A DNA stretch of 52,962 bases from an uncultured Bacteroidales bacterium (GCA_903903985.1 CAIVAT010000189.1:1-52962), one strand, 5' to 3'. Counted from the first letter of the stretch, positions 34,706 to 43,821 are shown. Made by a program: numbers and translations. Notes: generated by a model from the letters alone, not told the origin.

Positions 34706-34713
34706 TAATTTTG
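34706..34713 (+). promoter_or_regulatory. -7 element (TAATTTTG) for the TPR-fmt unit
   Basis: It matches TAnnTTTG and ends 21 bases before the ATG at 34735. Confidence 0.7.
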
Positions 34714-34734
34714 CACCTCCAAATTTCAGTTAAC

Positions 34735-35436
34735 ATGGCAAGCAAGCAAGACAAAAAGATTGACAAGACAGAAGAACGTATCGTTGCTGTTGAAGAAGCA
34801 TTCAGCAAAACCGAACAGTTTATTGAGAAATATCAGCAGATCATCCTGATCGTGGTTGGCGTCATTATCGTCATAGTGCTCGGGTTTTTCGGGTTCAAAC
34901 GGTTTTACCTCGCCCCGAAAGAGAAGGATGCCCAGAGCCAGATGTTCATGGCAGAAAAATATTTCGAGCAGGATTCGTTGAAAAAAGCGCTGAACGGTGA
35001 CGGTCAGTTCCTTGGTTTTCTGGCAATTATTGATGAATTCGGGATGACCAAATCTGCCAACCTGGCGCATTATTATGCCGGCATCTGTTACCTGAAACTT
35101 GGCCAGTTTGACCAGGCACTCGAGCAGTTAGACAAATTCAGTGCAAAGGATCAGCTGGTTGGCCCGATGGCCAAAGGCGCTATGGGCGACGCAAACATGG
35201 AGTTGAAACAGGTTCAGAAAGCAGCCGACTTGTATATGGATGCTGCGGAAATGAAGAAAAACGAATTCACCTCCCCGCTGTTCCTGATGAAGTCGGCCAT
35301 GGCCTATGAAGAACTTGGAAATATCGAAAAAGCCCTCAGTATTTACAAACGGATCAAGGAGGACTTTCCACGCTCAACCGAAGGCAGGGAAATCGATAAA
35401 TACATCTCCTATGCTGAGGGACGGCTGAAGAAATAA
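34735..35436 (+). CDS. single-span membrane protein with periplasmic TPR domain
   Basis: A 233-residue protein with a charged N-terminus, one transmembrane helix (about 37-56, IILIVVGVIIVIVLGFFGF) and a helical C-terminal domain. TPR-like repeats are AHYYAGICYLKLGQFDQALEQL and FLMKSAMAYEELGNIEKALSI. The layout resembles YfgM, an ancillary factor of the secretion translocon, but that assignment is tentative. The start is set by the promoter and family-like MASKQDKK. fmt follows after 9 bases. Confidence 0.82.
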   Translation: MASKQDKKIDKTEERIVAVEEAFSKTEQFIEKYQQIILIVVGVIIVIVLGFFGFKRFYLAPKEKDAQSQMFMAEKYFEQDSLKKALNGDGQFLGFLAIIDEFGMTKSANLAHYYAGICYLKLGQFDQALEQLDKFSAKDQLVGPMAKGAMGDANMELKQVQKAADLYMDAAEMKKNEFTSPLFLMKSAMAYEELGNIEKALSIYKRIKEDFPRSTEGREIDKYISYAEGRLKK

Positions 35437-35445
35437 TTTTTTTTC

Positions 35446-36417
35446 ATGCCTGCTTTTCCCAGGATCATTTTTTTTGGCACCCCTGATTTTGCCGTCGCCT
35501 CACTCGGGCAACTGATTGCCAATCATTATTCAATTGTTGCTGTGGTCACCTCCTCCGACAAACCTGCAGGGAGGGGGCTGAAAGAAAAACATTCCCCCGT
35601 AAAAGAGTTTGCACTGCTTCATGGAATTCCCCTGATGCAGCCGGCAAACATGAAGGATCCCCAATTCCTGGAGCAACTCCGTTCATTCAGGCCAGATCTT
35701 CAGATTGTCATTGCTTTCCGGATGATGCCAAAACAGGTATGGGAGTTGCCGCCATTGGGAACTTTTAACCTGCATGCCTCGCTGTTACCTCAATACCGTG
35801 GTGCCGCCCCCATTCAGTGGGCGATCATCAACGGTGAAAATGAAACCGGTGTCACCACCTTCTTTTTAAATGAAACGATCGATGCCGGGAAAATTCTTTT
35901 GTCGGAACATGTTCCAATCGGGCCGGATGAAACAGCGGGCGAACTCCATGACCGGCTGATGAAAACCGGTTCCGATCTGGTACTGAAGACCGTCAGGGCA
36001 ATCGTTTCAGGCAACATCGGTGAAACGAATCAGGATTCCCTGATGGCCAACATTGACAGGATCAGGCCAGCCCCAAAGATCTTCAAGGAACATTGCCGTA
36101 TTGACTGGAACCAGGATGTTTTGACGATCTTCAATTTTATCCGCGGACTCAGTCCCCATCCCGGGGCCTTTACCGAATTGACTTTTGCCGATGGGTTGAC
36201 CCAACCCTTGAAAATTTTCCGGGCGATTCCTGAACAGATAAATGTGGACGGATTACACGGAGAAATTTTCACAGATGGGAAATCCTGCCTTAAAATGAAG
36301 GCGAAAAATGGTTTTATCCGGTTGACCGAGGTTCAGCTGGCCGGGCGAAAAGTCATGGATAGCGGGAATTTCCTGCGTGGTTTTTATAAATTATTTCCTG
36401 AAACCCGTGGTATTTAA
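35446..36417 (+). CDS. fmt: methionyl-tRNA formyltransferase
   Basis: A 323-residue enzyme that formylates Met-tRNA for translation initiation using 10-formyl-THF. Family motifs: IIFFGTPDFAV at the start, SSDKPAGRG, the catalytic Asn and His in FNLHASLLPQYRGAAPIQWA, and the catalytic Asp in ETIDAGKIL. A C-terminal OB-fold domain (about 205-320) ends LRGFYKLFP. It follows the TPR gene by 9 bases and is probably co-transcribed. No def (deformylase) gene is next to it. Confidence 0.96.
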   Translation: MPAFPRIIFFGTPDFAVASLGQLIANHYSIVAVVTSSDKPAGRGLKEKHSPVKEFALLHGIPLMQPANMKDPQFLEQLRSFRPDLQIVIAFRMMPKQVWELPPLGTFNLHASLLPQYRGAAPIQWAIINGENETGVTTFFLNETIDAGKILLSEHVPIGPDETAGELHDRLMKTGSDLVLKTVRAIVSGNIGETNQDSLMANIDRIRPAPKIFKEHCRIDWNQDVLTIFNFIRGLSPHPGAFTELTFADGLTQPLKIFRAIPEQINVDGLHGEIFTDGKSCLKMKAKNGFIRLTEVQLAGRKVMDSGNFLRGFYKLFPETRGI

Positions 36418-36512
36418 TAGTTTTAGGGCCGGAGATATTAACAATAATTCTATTTTATCAACATTTTCGGTAGTTTTAAAGGAAAAACACTTGACTTTTT
36501 TTCCAGATGCCT

Positions 36513-36520
36513 TATATTTG
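36513..36520 (+). promoter_or_regulatory. promoter for HU (TTG, 19-base spacer, TATATTTG)
   Basis: The -33 TTG at 36491-36493 and -7 TATATTTG are separated by 19 bases, the best complete Bacteroidota promoter in the window. The ATG is 40 bases downstream. Confidence 0.8.
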
Positions 36521-36560
36521 TAAGGATTATTAATCATGTATTACTTAAAACCTCAGAAAA

Positions 36561-36833
36561 ATGAACAAGGCTCAATTAATCGAAGCAATTGCCATTGATG
36601 CAAAAATTAACAAAGCTGAAGCAAAGCGCGCTCTTGAAGCTTTTATTGACAATACAAAAAAGGCGCTCAGCAAGGGTGAAAGAGTTGCTTTAGTTGATTT
36701 CGGCTCATTCTCCGTGACCAAAAGGGCTGCCCGCAAGGGAAGGAACCCTCAGAACGGAAAAGAGATCAAAATTGCTGCTAAGAAAGTTGTAAAGTTCAAG
36801 GCTGGCGCTGCTCTTAGCAAGAAAGTCAAGTAA
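36561..36833 (+). CDS. HU-family DNA-binding protein
   Basis: A 90-residue nucleoid protein binding and bending DNA as a dimer. It begins [20 protein letters not shown] and has the core [20 protein letters not shown] followed by [12 protein letters not shown], the conserved beta-arm with the RNP turn that inserts into the minor groove. Length is typical for HU. It has a strong own promoter and an intrinsic terminator right after it, so it is a single-gene unit. Confidence 0.97.
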   Translation: MNKAQLIEAIAIDAKINKAEAKRALEAFIDNTKKALSKGERVALVDFGSFSVTKRAARKGRNPQNGKEIKIAAKKVVKFKAGAALSKKVK

Positions 36834-36854
36834 TAGTTTTACATTCTGTTTTCA

Positions 36855-36879
36855 AAACCCGGTTTTTCCGGGTTTTTTT
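36855..36879 (+). terminator. intrinsic terminator of the HU gene
   Basis: AACCCGG and CCGGGTT arms with a TTTT loop are followed by a run of seven or more T. The T-run overlaps the stop codon of the convergent glycosylase gene. Confidence 0.88.
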
Positions 36880-37480
36880 ATATCCCGGAAATCCTGAAAC
36901 GATACGGGAGCAATGCATCCTCACCGGCGTAATTCACCCCAACCCTGGGTCCGGAAAGGATGTTCCCGGGATGTACCGTAATTTCTGTGTCTTCGGTCCA
37001 GATAGCAGGATCATCGGGATTGCCGTGGACATCAACCAGGTCAAGACCCGAATGGGAATAGTGGATTCCCAGTAACGCTGATACTTTTCCAGGGCCTGTT
37101 CCCAAATCCCCTGAGATCTTTGCTTTGCGGGCGCGTTGCAGCATTGTTTCCGTCCCTTGACCAGGAATGATCCCCCGGACCAATACCGCATGAGGAACCC
37201 CTTCCATATTGGTCACAATGTTAAAAAGCGAATGGATGCCATAACAAAGGTATACATACGCTGTGCCTCCGGGTGCATACATGACTTCGGTACGTTTGGT
37301 TCGCCTTCCTCCGTAGGCATGCGACGCTTTGTCGGTGGTTCCCGCATAAGCTTCAGTTTCACAAATTATTCCCGAGGTAATGATGCCGCCCATCCGGGTA
37401 AAAAGTTGTTTGCCAAGCAATTCACGGGCAATTTGAACAACATCGGAACGGGTGAAGAAGGTTCGGGGAAGAACAGACAT
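36878..37480 (-). CDS. DNA-3-methyladenine glycosylase (AAG/MPG family)
   Basis: A 200-residue base-excision repair enzyme that removes alkylated purines. The AAG-family motifs are present: ARELLGKQLFTR, the catalytic Glu in IICETEAYAG (near 41-43), DKASHAYGGRRTKRTEVMYAPGG (split as DKASHAYGG and RTEVMYAPGG), GTAYVYLCYG, VLVRGIIP and GTGPGKVSALLG. The C-terminal SGPRVGVNYAGEDALLPYRF is typical. It is followed upstream by a methyltransferase gene across the AAATCGT leader repeat. Confidence 0.94.
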   Translation of the reverse strand: MSVLPRTFFTRSDVVQIARELLGKQLFTRMGGIITSGIICETEAYAGTTDKASHAYGGRRTKRTEVMYAPGGTAYVYLCYGIHSLFNIVTNMEGVPHAVLVRGIIPGQGTETMLQRARKAKISGDLGTGPGKVSALLGIHYSHSGLDLVDVHGNPDDPAIWTEDTEITVHPGNILSGPRVGVNYAGEDALLPYRFRISGI

Positions 37481-37483
37481 TAT

Positions 37484-37503
37484 AATTTACGATTTACGAT
37501 TTG
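37484..37503 (-). repeat. AAATCGTAAATCGTAAAT leader repeat before the glycosylase
   Basis: On the minus strand the repeat AAATCGTAAATCGTAAATTA runs up to 3 bases before the glycosylase ATG (37480). It also contains the last codon and the TAA stop of the upstream methyltransferase. Confidence 0.7.
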
Positions 37504-38288
37504 ATGCAATCAAAGCAAACAAAAGGAACGGACACGATCAGTTCTCCACGCTCCACTGCGATCTGGTTTAACTTTTCTTCAATGGTGGCAAATAAGGAGC
37601 CAGCCATCTCATCGGGTACAATTGCCTTCCAGTTTTCCAGGAAGGCCTTGCGAATGAATGAATGGTTCAGGAAAGCAGATCCATCGGTATATTTCATTTT
37701 GAATCCATCCACCTGGATGGAGTTGATGTTAAAGCCTGCGCTGATGATGAGTTCTTTCAGAAATTCCACCGGCTTGCGCTTCAGGTCAATGTGCTCATGC
37801 ATCCTCCCGATCGCTTCATTCATTCCTTTTTCGCGAAGCGTGTCCTCAAAAACTTCGTAAAATTCTATCATCGTATGGGGCAGATTCATGGTCAGCACCA
37901 TCTGTGCCGGCTTATCAGCAACGCGATAGCACTCTGCAAGTGATGCTGCCTGATCCCGGACGTTGTTCAGCCCGTTGTTTGAAACGATCAGCCCGAAATA
38001 TTCATCGGGAAAGGGAATTTCTTCTGCAACACCTTTTACGATCTTTGCAAATTCAATTCCCCTGAGGTCTTTTTTTTGGGTGATCATCTGAATTGCATCC
38101 GCTGAAGGATCAAGCCCGTAGACCATGCAGGTTTTACCCATCCGCTCCGACAGTTCAAGCATGGGAAATCCGCTGCCACTGCCGATATCAAGCACATTGA
38201 TGTGTGTTTGCATCCTGACGGTATCGAGCAGCATCAGCCCGAAAGGAGCAGACCAGAGTGGAAGATCGTCGTACGTGAGGTTGAGCAT
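37494..38288 (-). CDS. class I SAM-dependent methyltransferase, substrate unknown
   Basis: A 264-residue protein with a class I methyltransferase core: motif I NVLDIGSGSGFPMLELSER, YGLDPSADAI (motif II), and post-motif IPFPDEYFGLIVSNNGLNNV. The C-terminal 120 residues are helical with a two-Cys end (FVCFDCIKS). The start at 38288 is chosen because MLNLTYDDLPLWSAPFG begins the family-like region and the upstream bases are the AT leader repeat. Substrate unrecognised. The stop lies inside the downstream repeat. It lies 19 bases downstream of recQ. Confidence 0.8.
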   Translation of the reverse strand: MLNLTYDDLPLWSAPFGLMLLDTVRMQTHINVLDIGSGSGFPMLELSERMGKTCMVYGLDPSADAIQMITQKKDLRGIEFAKIVKGVAEEIPFPDEYFGLIVSNNGLNNVRDQAASLAECYRVADKPAQMVLTMNLPHTMIEFYEVFEDTLREKGMNEAIGRMHEHIDLKRKPVEFLKELIISAGFNINSIQVDGFKMKYTDGSAFLNHSFIRKAFLENWKAIVPDEMAGSLFATIEEKLNQIAVERGELIVSVPFVCFDCIKS

Positions 38289-38307
38289 AGATAATTTTCG
38301 ATTTACA
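38289..38307 (-). repeat. AAATCGAAAAT leader repeat before the methyltransferase
   Basis: The minus strand reads GTAAATCGAAAATTATCT, ending immediately before the ATG; a short variant of the family. Confidence 0.5.
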
Positions 38308-40209
38308 TTACTCCCACCTGTATCTCCGTGCCCGGTCAACCGTGATCTTCTCATTGTCAGCCAGCCACTGGATGGCCCGGATCACCTTGTCTTCGCTCAC
38401 CGGATCCGCTGCGGCAATGAGTTCTTCGAGGGTTGAGGGTTTTGATTTAAGCAGGGGTTTAATCATCCCGATGATGTTGTCGAATTCCATTTCATTCAGA
38501 CTGACCTTGTTGCGTTCAATACAAACATCGCATTTTCCGCATCGTTTTGTTTGACATTCCCCAAAATAGGCCAGCAGGGCCTGGCTTCGGCATTTGCTGG
38601 TTGATTCGGCATACCCGATCATTTTTTCCAGCCTTTTTTCCGCATCGTTTAGCCTGTCCTTGTAATTGTCCGGTGAAATAGTCAGATCGCGGGTGTCAAG
38701 CCGTTCCTGGAGGTAAATGACCTGGGGTTTATCTGTTTGCGGAATATAGTCAAGAATTTTTAACTTTTCCAGGTGTTTCAGGCTTTTTAAGGTTGTTTCC
38801 ACGCTTAGGTTGGTTCTCCGGGCCAGTTCCTTTTCATTGAAGGTGATGAACCCGGAAAGAATCCCGCTGTACGAACGCAACATGGTTTTAATAAAATGAT
38901 CGTAGGGTTCATGTTCAACCTGGAACCTGTAAAGTTCCTCTTTCCCGGCTTTGATAAATACCTTTGACGGGTTGTGAAGCCCTTCGGTCAGCATGACGAA
39001 TCCTTCTTTTTCAAGGAATTTAAGGCAGTTAAAGACGATGACAGGCTGGAAATTATAATGTTCGGCAAAGTCAGCAAGGTCGAAATCGAACGGAAGGTCT
39101 TTCCCCATCCCGACCGGTAACTGGAAATAGTTTCCAAGGGCCTGGTAAACATCACGGATTGTTTGCAATTCGGGGAACGAGAGGGCCAGGTTGTGCCGTG
39201 AATCAATCACATCGGCTCTTTCGTATAGCAATACTGCATACGCCCTCTTTTCATCCCGTCCGCCGCGGCCTGCTTCCTGGAAATAGGCCTCGATGCTGTC
39301 GGGCAGGTCAAGATGAATCACCACCCTGACATTCGGTTTATCGATTCCCATTCCAAATGCATTGGTCGAAACAATGATCCGTTTTTCTTCACGGATCCAT
39401 TCGGTTTGCCTCAGGATGCGTGTTTTATGGTCAAGACCTGCATGATAGAAGCCGGCATTGATATTGTTTTTCTGAAGGTACTCTGCAATTTCTTTGGTGT
39501 GTCGGCGGTTACGCACATAGACGATCCCCGGACCCTTCACTTTGCTGAGAATTTTAACCAGGCGTTTAAGTTTATCCTCTTCCTTCAAAACGAGGTATGT
39601 CAGGTTCTTGCGTTCAAAACTTTTCTGGAAGACATTCTCTTTCCTGAACTCCAGCCTGCGTTGAATATCCTTGACAACTTTCGGCGTTGCTGTGGCCGTA
39701 AGCGCCATCACCGGGGTGCCTGGCATCAGTTGCCTGATCGCGGCGATCTGGAGGTAAGGCGGCCGGAAATCATACCCCCACTGTGAAATGCAATGTGCCT
39801 CATCAACTGCAATGAGATTGACGTTCATCCGTTTCAGCGCTTCAACCATTTTTTCCGACCTGAGCCGTTCAGGTGAAACATAAAGGAGTTTGATATTTCC
39901 AAAGCGGCAATTATCAAGGACAATACCGATCTCATCGGCATGCATGCCCGAGTGGAGAGCTTCAGCGGGGATTCCCCGTTTCTTCAGGTTATCAACCTGG
40001 TCTTTCATCAGTGCGATGAGCGGGGAGATGACCAGGCAAATACCATCAAGGGCGAGCGCCGGAACCTGGAAACAAAGCGATTTTCCTCCGCCGGTTGGCA
40101 GGAGGGCCAGGGTGTCTTTCCCATCCAGCACCGATTGGATGATCTCTTCCTGCAAAGGGCGGAAAGAGGAAAAACCCCAGTGCTTTAGGAGAATTTGGTG
40201 GAGGGTCAT
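38308..40209 (-). CDS. recQ: ATP-dependent DNA helicase RecQ
   Basis: A 633-residue 3'-5' DNA helicase acting in recombination and replication repair. Helicase motifs: LALLPTGGGKSLCFQVPA (Walker A, about 34-51), ISPLIALMKDQVDNL, AVDEAHCISQWGYDFRPPY (DEAH box), LTATAT, VSTNAFGMGIDKPNVR and QEAGRGGRD. The RecQ-C-terminal zinc module has four Cys (CRSQALLAYFGE and KRCGKCDVC), followed by a winged-helix region. No HRDC domain is evident; the tail is a short winged-helix-like segment. The start at 40209 is chosen for homology; a -7 element is at 40266. Confidence 0.96.
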   Translation of the reverse strand: MTLHQILLKHWGFSSFRPLQEEIIQSVLDGKDTLALLPTGGGKSLCFQVPALALDGICLVISPLIALMKDQVDNLKKRGIPAEALHSGMHADEIGIVLDNCRFGNIKLLYVSPERLRSEKMVEALKRMNVNLIAVDEAHCISQWGYDFRPPYLQIAAIRQLMPGTPVMALTATATPKVVKDIQRRLEFRKENVFQKSFERKNLTYLVLKEEDKLKRLVKILSKVKGPGIVYVRNRRHTKEIAEYLQKNNINAGFYHAGLDHKTRILRQTEWIREEKRIIVSTNAFGMGIDKPNVRVVIHLDLPDSIEAYFQEAGRGGRDEKRAYAVLLYERADVIDSRHNLALSFPELQTIRDVYQALGNYFQLPVGMGKDLPFDFDLADFAEHYNFQPVIVFNCLKFLEKEGFVMLTEGLHNPSKVFIKAGKEELYRFQVEHEPYDHFIKTMLRSYSGILSGFITFNEKELARRTNLSVETTLKSLKHLEKLKILDYIPQTDKPQVIYLQERLDTRDLTISPDNYKDRLNDAEKRLEKMIGYAESTSKCRSQALLAYFGECQTKRCGKCDVCIERNKVSLNEMEFDNIIGMIKPLLKSKPSTLEELIAAADPVSEDKVIRAIQWLADNEKITVDRARRYRWE

Positions 40210-40265
40210 GGGATTTACAATTATTTTCAAAGAAGGATAAAAGACGATGGTAACCGGGCATTTTG

Positions 40266-40273
40266 CAAAATTA
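40266..40273 (-). promoter_or_regulatory. -7 element (TAATTTTG) for recQ
   Basis: The complement of CAAAATTA, 57 bases before the recQ ATG. Confidence 0.55.
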
Positions 40274-40341
40274 CCAAAAAGTCATTCATGTGGTCTGCTG
40301 TGACGATTGAGGTAAAGAAAAAAAAAGTCAATCCGGAAATT

Positions 40342-41904
40342 CTATAAATCAACCCGCCAAATTGAATCCAGCACCGTTCCATCCACCCATTTCACTACGG
40401 CCACCACCTCATCGGTTAATTTTGGTTTGGCCGGCACACCGCAGATTTTCTCGGCTTCGGCTTTGAGATCCTCAATGGTCCTGATTGGCAGCGATGAATG
40501 TTTCATTTTTTCGATCAGGTCGGTACGGAGCGGGTTGATGGCGATACCACGTTCTGTAACAATCACGTCGATCAGTTCGCCGGGTCCGCAAATGGTTGTA
40601 ACCCGGTCGCGGACGACCGGCATCCGGTCGCGGAAAAGGGGAATGGGCAGGATCACACATTTTCCAAATAGCGTGTTCTGCCATCCGCCGATGCCATGCA
40701 GGAGGTACCCGTCGGAATGGGTGACCACGTTGGCATTGAAATTCACATCCACTTCGGTAGCGCCGAGGATGACAATGTCCACCATGGACGAAAAATTTCC
40801 CTTGCCGTGATAGTTGTAGCTCGTGAACGGGCTTGTCCAGGTATGGTGCGGATTGTCGCGCATGGAGCGAACACCGTCGAGGTCAAAGGTCTGGCCATCG
40901 AGAATATATTCTACAAGACCCTCTTCAAGCATCTGAACCAGGTATTTATTGCTGCCACCACGGGCAAACCTGGCTTTCCATTTGCGTGCGCGGAGTATTT
41001 CCGAAAAATAAATCCCAATGGAAAGCGCGGTACCACCTGCTCCGGCCTGGAAGGAGAATCCGTCATAGATCAGTCCGGCTTCATCGCAGAATCTGGCAGA
41101 CCATTCAGCCAGCAGCAGCCGGTCGGGGCTTTTGGTGATCTCTGTTGTTCCGCTTACGATCTTTTCCGGGATCCCGATTTTATCCATTACCACTACGTAA
41201 TCCACATAATTACCGTTGATCTGCCAGGGCAGGCAAGGGAAGGGCACGAGATTATCGGTCACCACGATCACTTTATCCGCATATTGTGAATCGGCGAGAG
41301 CAAACCCAAGCGGGCCGCATGCCGCCGTTCCATTCACCCCATTGGCATCGCCGAATTGGTCGGCGGTAGGAGCGGCGATCACGGCGATGTCAATGTGCAC
41401 CTCCCCATCCTGTACGGCCTGGTAACGGCCGCCATGGGAACGCAACACGCCTAGTCCTTTCATCTTTCCTTCGGAGGTGAACCTTCCCAGCGCGCCATTC
41501 ATGCTTCCTTCGATGCGGTTGATGGTGCCATCTTCAAGATACCTGGTCATGGGCTCGTGGCAGGGAAAGGAAGCGGATGGATACCACACCAGGTCCCTGA
41601 TCCCCAGTTCGTGGGCGATGTCAAAAATTTGCGTGGCTACAAGGTCTCCATTGCGAAAATGATGATGGGTGGAGATGGTGATCCCGTCGCGCAAGCCGGC
41701 CTTGAGAAGTGCATCCTTCAGGCTGGGAACGGTTTTATTCCCGTCGGAAGGGAAATCGGCACAACTGGCAATTTTCGGTGCAGCCCGGAAGCCTTCCGGT
41801 TTATATTTCCCAACGCCCATGTAAGGCACTGCCGGTTTACCGTTGATCACGGTCGGTACGATCCGGCCGGCAGCATTGGTGACAAGTTTGTCAAATTTGT
41901 TCAT
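40342..41904 (-). CDS. citF: citrate lyase alpha subunit (citrate:ACP transferase)
   Basis: A 520-residue CoA-transferase-like subunit that swaps acetyl for citryl on the lyase acyl carrier. Typical CitF features are ITISTHHHFRNGD, CHEPMTRYLEDG, the glycine-rich ADQFGDANGVNGTAACGPLG, SFQAGAGGTALSIGIYF, the FARGGSNKYLVQMLEEGL segment and VDVNFNANVVTHSDGYLLHG. Length matches CitF. Its start overlaps the CitD-CitE fusion gene by 14 bases, giving translational coupling. Specificity could be citrate or a related acid such as citramalate; sequence alone does not decide. Confidence 0.93.
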   Translation of the reverse strand: MNKFDKLVTNAAGRIVPTVINGKPAVPYMGVGKYKPEGFRAAPKIASCADFPSDGNKTVPSLKDALLKAGLRDGITISTHHHFRNGDLVATQIFDIAHELGIRDLVWYPSASFPCHEPMTRYLEDGTINRIEGSMNGALGRFTSEGKMKGLGVLRSHGGRYQAVQDGEVHIDIAVIAAPTADQFGDANGVNGTAACGPLGFALADSQYADKVIVVTDNLVPFPCLPWQINGNYVDYVVVMDKIGIPEKIVSGTTEITKSPDRLLLAEWSARFCDEAGLIYDGFSFQAGAGGTALSIGIYFSEILRARKWKARFARGGSNKYLVQMLEEGLVEYILDGQTFDLDGVRSMRDNPHHTWTSPFTSYNYHGKGNFSSMVDIVILGATEVDVNFNANVVTHSDGYLLHGIGGWQNTLFGKCVILPIPLFRDRMPVVRDRVTTICGPGELIDVIVTERGIAINPLRTDLIEKMKHSSLPIRTIEDLKAEAEKICGVPAKPKLTDEVVAVVKWVDGTVLDSIWRVDL

Positions 41905-43114
41905 ATGATTCCCTCCAGTTTTCAGCGAGTTTATTCATTTTCAGGGCGAGATTGATGGTGTTGAGCGCTCTTTTCACCACCGGCGGATCGATCATTTTTG
42001 TGCCAAGGGCGACCACCCCGAGTCCTTGTTCCTGCGCTTTGTGGAATGCAGAAACGATTTTTTTAGCTTTTTCGATTTCGTCGGGTGTAGGAGCAAAGGT
42101 TTCATGGATCACAACGATCTGGCGGGGATGGATGCATCCCATCCCGTCAAACCCTAGTGCTTTGGAACGCAGTACGTTCTGGCGGAGGCCCTCCATATCG
42201 CCCACATCGGAAAAAACGGAGTCGATGGGCTGGATTCCGGCGGCGCGTGCAGCATTGACCACCATGCTGCGGGCAAAGAAAGATTCGGTGCCTTCGGCAG
42301 TGCGCTTTGTTCCCAGGTCGGCTGTATAATCTTCGAGGCCGATGGCCAGGGCAACAATGTTACCGGAGCAGCTGGCAATGTCATAGGCATTGATCACGCC
42401 CAGGGCGCTTTCGATGATTGGCATGATCCATATGGGATTTACGGATAACGAATGACGACTGACAATTTCCCGGATCTTTTTATTTACAGCGTGGACCTGA
42501 TCCGGGAGTTCGCATTTTGGTAAAAGGATGAGGTTGACATTGTATGGGATAAGATAGTCAAGGTCTTCAATGCCCCGTTCGCCCTGGTTGATCCGAACCA
42601 TCCGTTCGGCGCCATAGAAATCGATGCCGCAGAGGGCATTGCGCACCAGGAAACGCGCTTCATCCTTTTTATCAGGGGCCACGGCGTCCTCGAGGTCGAG
42701 GATGATGCCATCGGGCTTGTGGATGCCTGCATTGATCATCAGGCTCGGTGAGTTGCCCGGCAGGTAAAGCCTGGAAAAACGGTTCCTCTCTTTGGCTGTG
42801 GCGTACCGGTTCTCTTCCTGCAAGGCAGGCAACCAATTCTTCTCAGAGGCAATGAGTTTTTTAATGGCCGCCTCAATTCGTGCAGCAAGCACCAGTGACA
42901 AGGCACCTGAATCTTCAATCGTCAGGCGGGCATTTTTAATTCCGAAGAAATCCAGGATTTCGAGCGCTTCCTTTCGGATGGTGTCACCGTACATCACGGC
43001 GACTTTTGATTCAACCTGTAGCTGAATTCCTCCCAGATCAGTAAGTTCAAGTGTAATAAAGCAGTCGGAACGTACTCCTTTGCCTTTGTTACCGGTTGTA
43101 GCAGTTGCTCCCAT
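41891..43114 (-). CDS. fused citrate lyase acyl carrier (CitD) and beta (CitE) subunits
   Basis: A 407-residue protein. Residues 1-88 resemble CitD: RSDCFITLELT with Ser16 at the position that carries the phosphoribosyl-dephospho-CoA arm, then the carrier core ESKVAVMYGDTIRKEALEIL and DSGALSLVLAARIEAAI. A linker (89-112) leads to a CitE/HpcH-type TIM barrel. It starts near RLYLPGNSPSLM (116) with metal-site DGIILDLEDAVAPDKK (136-150), RMVRINQGERG, the GLEDYTADLG segment and DGMGCIHPRQI. The beta subunit cleaves the citryl thioester to oxaloacetate. citF follows with a 14-base overlap. No citC, citG or citX, needed to make and load the arm, is in this window. Confidence 0.87.
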   Translation of the reverse strand: MGATATTGNKGKGVRSDCFITLELTDLGGIQLQVESKVAVMYGDTIRKEALEILDFFGIKNARLTIEDSGALSLVLAARIEAAIKKLIASEKNWLPALQEENRYATAKERNRFSRLYLPGNSPSLMINAGIHKPDGIILDLEDAVAPDKKDEARFLVRNALCGIDFYGAERMVRINQGERGIEDLDYLIPYNVNLILLPKCELPDQVHAVNKKIREIVSRHSLSVNPIWIMPIIESALGVINAYDIASCSGNIVALAIGLEDYTADLGTKRTAEGTESFFARSMVVNAARAAGIQPIDSVFSDVGDMEGLRQNVLRSKALGFDGMGCIHPRQIVVIHETFAPTPDEIEKAKKIVSAFHKAQEQGLGVVALGTKMIDPPVVKRALNTINLALKMNKLAENWRESYEQI

Positions 43115-43149
43115 TTATTTCAGTTCTTTTGTGTTATTGGAAAAACAGC

Positions 43150-43157
43150 CAAAATTA
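43150..43157 (-). promoter_or_regulatory. -7 element (TAATTTTG) for the citrate lyase genes
   Basis: The complement of CAAAATTA, 36 bases before the fusion gene's ATG. Confidence 0.65.
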
Positions 43158-43238
43158 GAAAATTTTCAGGTATGTACGTTTATGCAGGCTGCGTTTTTAG
43201 TCTTCATCCGGATTTTAACCATAAGTAATACAATTTGC

Positions 43239-43246
43239 TAATTTTG
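43239..43246 (+). promoter_or_regulatory. -7 element (TAATTTTG) for the exonuclease
   Basis: It matches TAnnTTTG, 20 bases before the ATG, and is divergent from the citrate lyase promoter. Confidence 0.65.
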
Positions 43247-43265
43247 CTGCTCTGTACACTATGCA

Positions 43266-43807
43266 ATGAAATTTTATTCACTCGATGTGGAAACTGCCAA
43301 CTACGACTCGTCCAGCATCTGCCAGATCGGGATCGGATTGTTTGTAAACGGGGAATTGGCCGATACCTGGGAATCACTCATAGATCCGCAGAGTTTCTTT
43401 CACTGGAGCAACATTCGCATTCACGGCATCACCGAGGATGAGGTGCAGGGCGCGCCATCATTCGGCGAGGTCTATCCATTGCTTCGGAGGATGCTCTCCG
43501 ATCATATCGTGATACATCACACCCCGTTCGATTTTCATGCATTCAGTAAAGCTTATGCCCGGTTTAACCTGAAACCGATCGATATCCGGTGGCTCGATTC
43601 TTCGCGGATTGTGCGCCATGCGTGGAGCCAGTTTTCAAAAGCGGTTACAACCTGGCCAATGTCGCCAACCATCTTGGCATTGAATTCAAACACCATGATG
43701 CGCTCGAAGATTCGGTGGCTGCAGGGAAAATCGTCGTTGAGGCATGCAGGCTTACCGACCGGCGGGTTCAGGATTGGTATGAATTTTTTAAAACTTATTC
43801 TAAATAA
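43266..43807 (+). pseudogene. DEDDh 3'-5' exonuclease (DnaQ-like), frameshifted
   Basis: The intended product is a roughly 180-residue exonuclease. The N-terminal part has Exo I Asp/Glu in FYSLDVETAN and Exo II Asp in HHTPFDFHAF. The Exo III part (GYNLANVANHLGIEFKHHDA, then LEDSVAAGK) lies in another frame and ends at 43807. The two frames join if one A is added to the AAAA at 43637-43640 (SQFSK|SGYNLAN). Without it the frame runs on into the downstream sulfatase and makes an artificial 867-residue fusion. It is either a real frameshift or a homopolymer sequencing error. The upstream promoter is intact. Confidence 0.85.
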
Positions 43808-43821
43808 TCCCCCGATTGCCT

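Noticed and set aside
36841..36880. Riboswitch or attenuator between HU and the glycosylase
   Set aside because: The stem is followed by a T-run directly after HU, a plain terminator for a single-gene unit.
38420..38445. REP-like CTTCGAGGGT string inside recQ
   Set aside because: There is no matching inverted arm and it encodes conserved-looking RecQ residues; a chance match.
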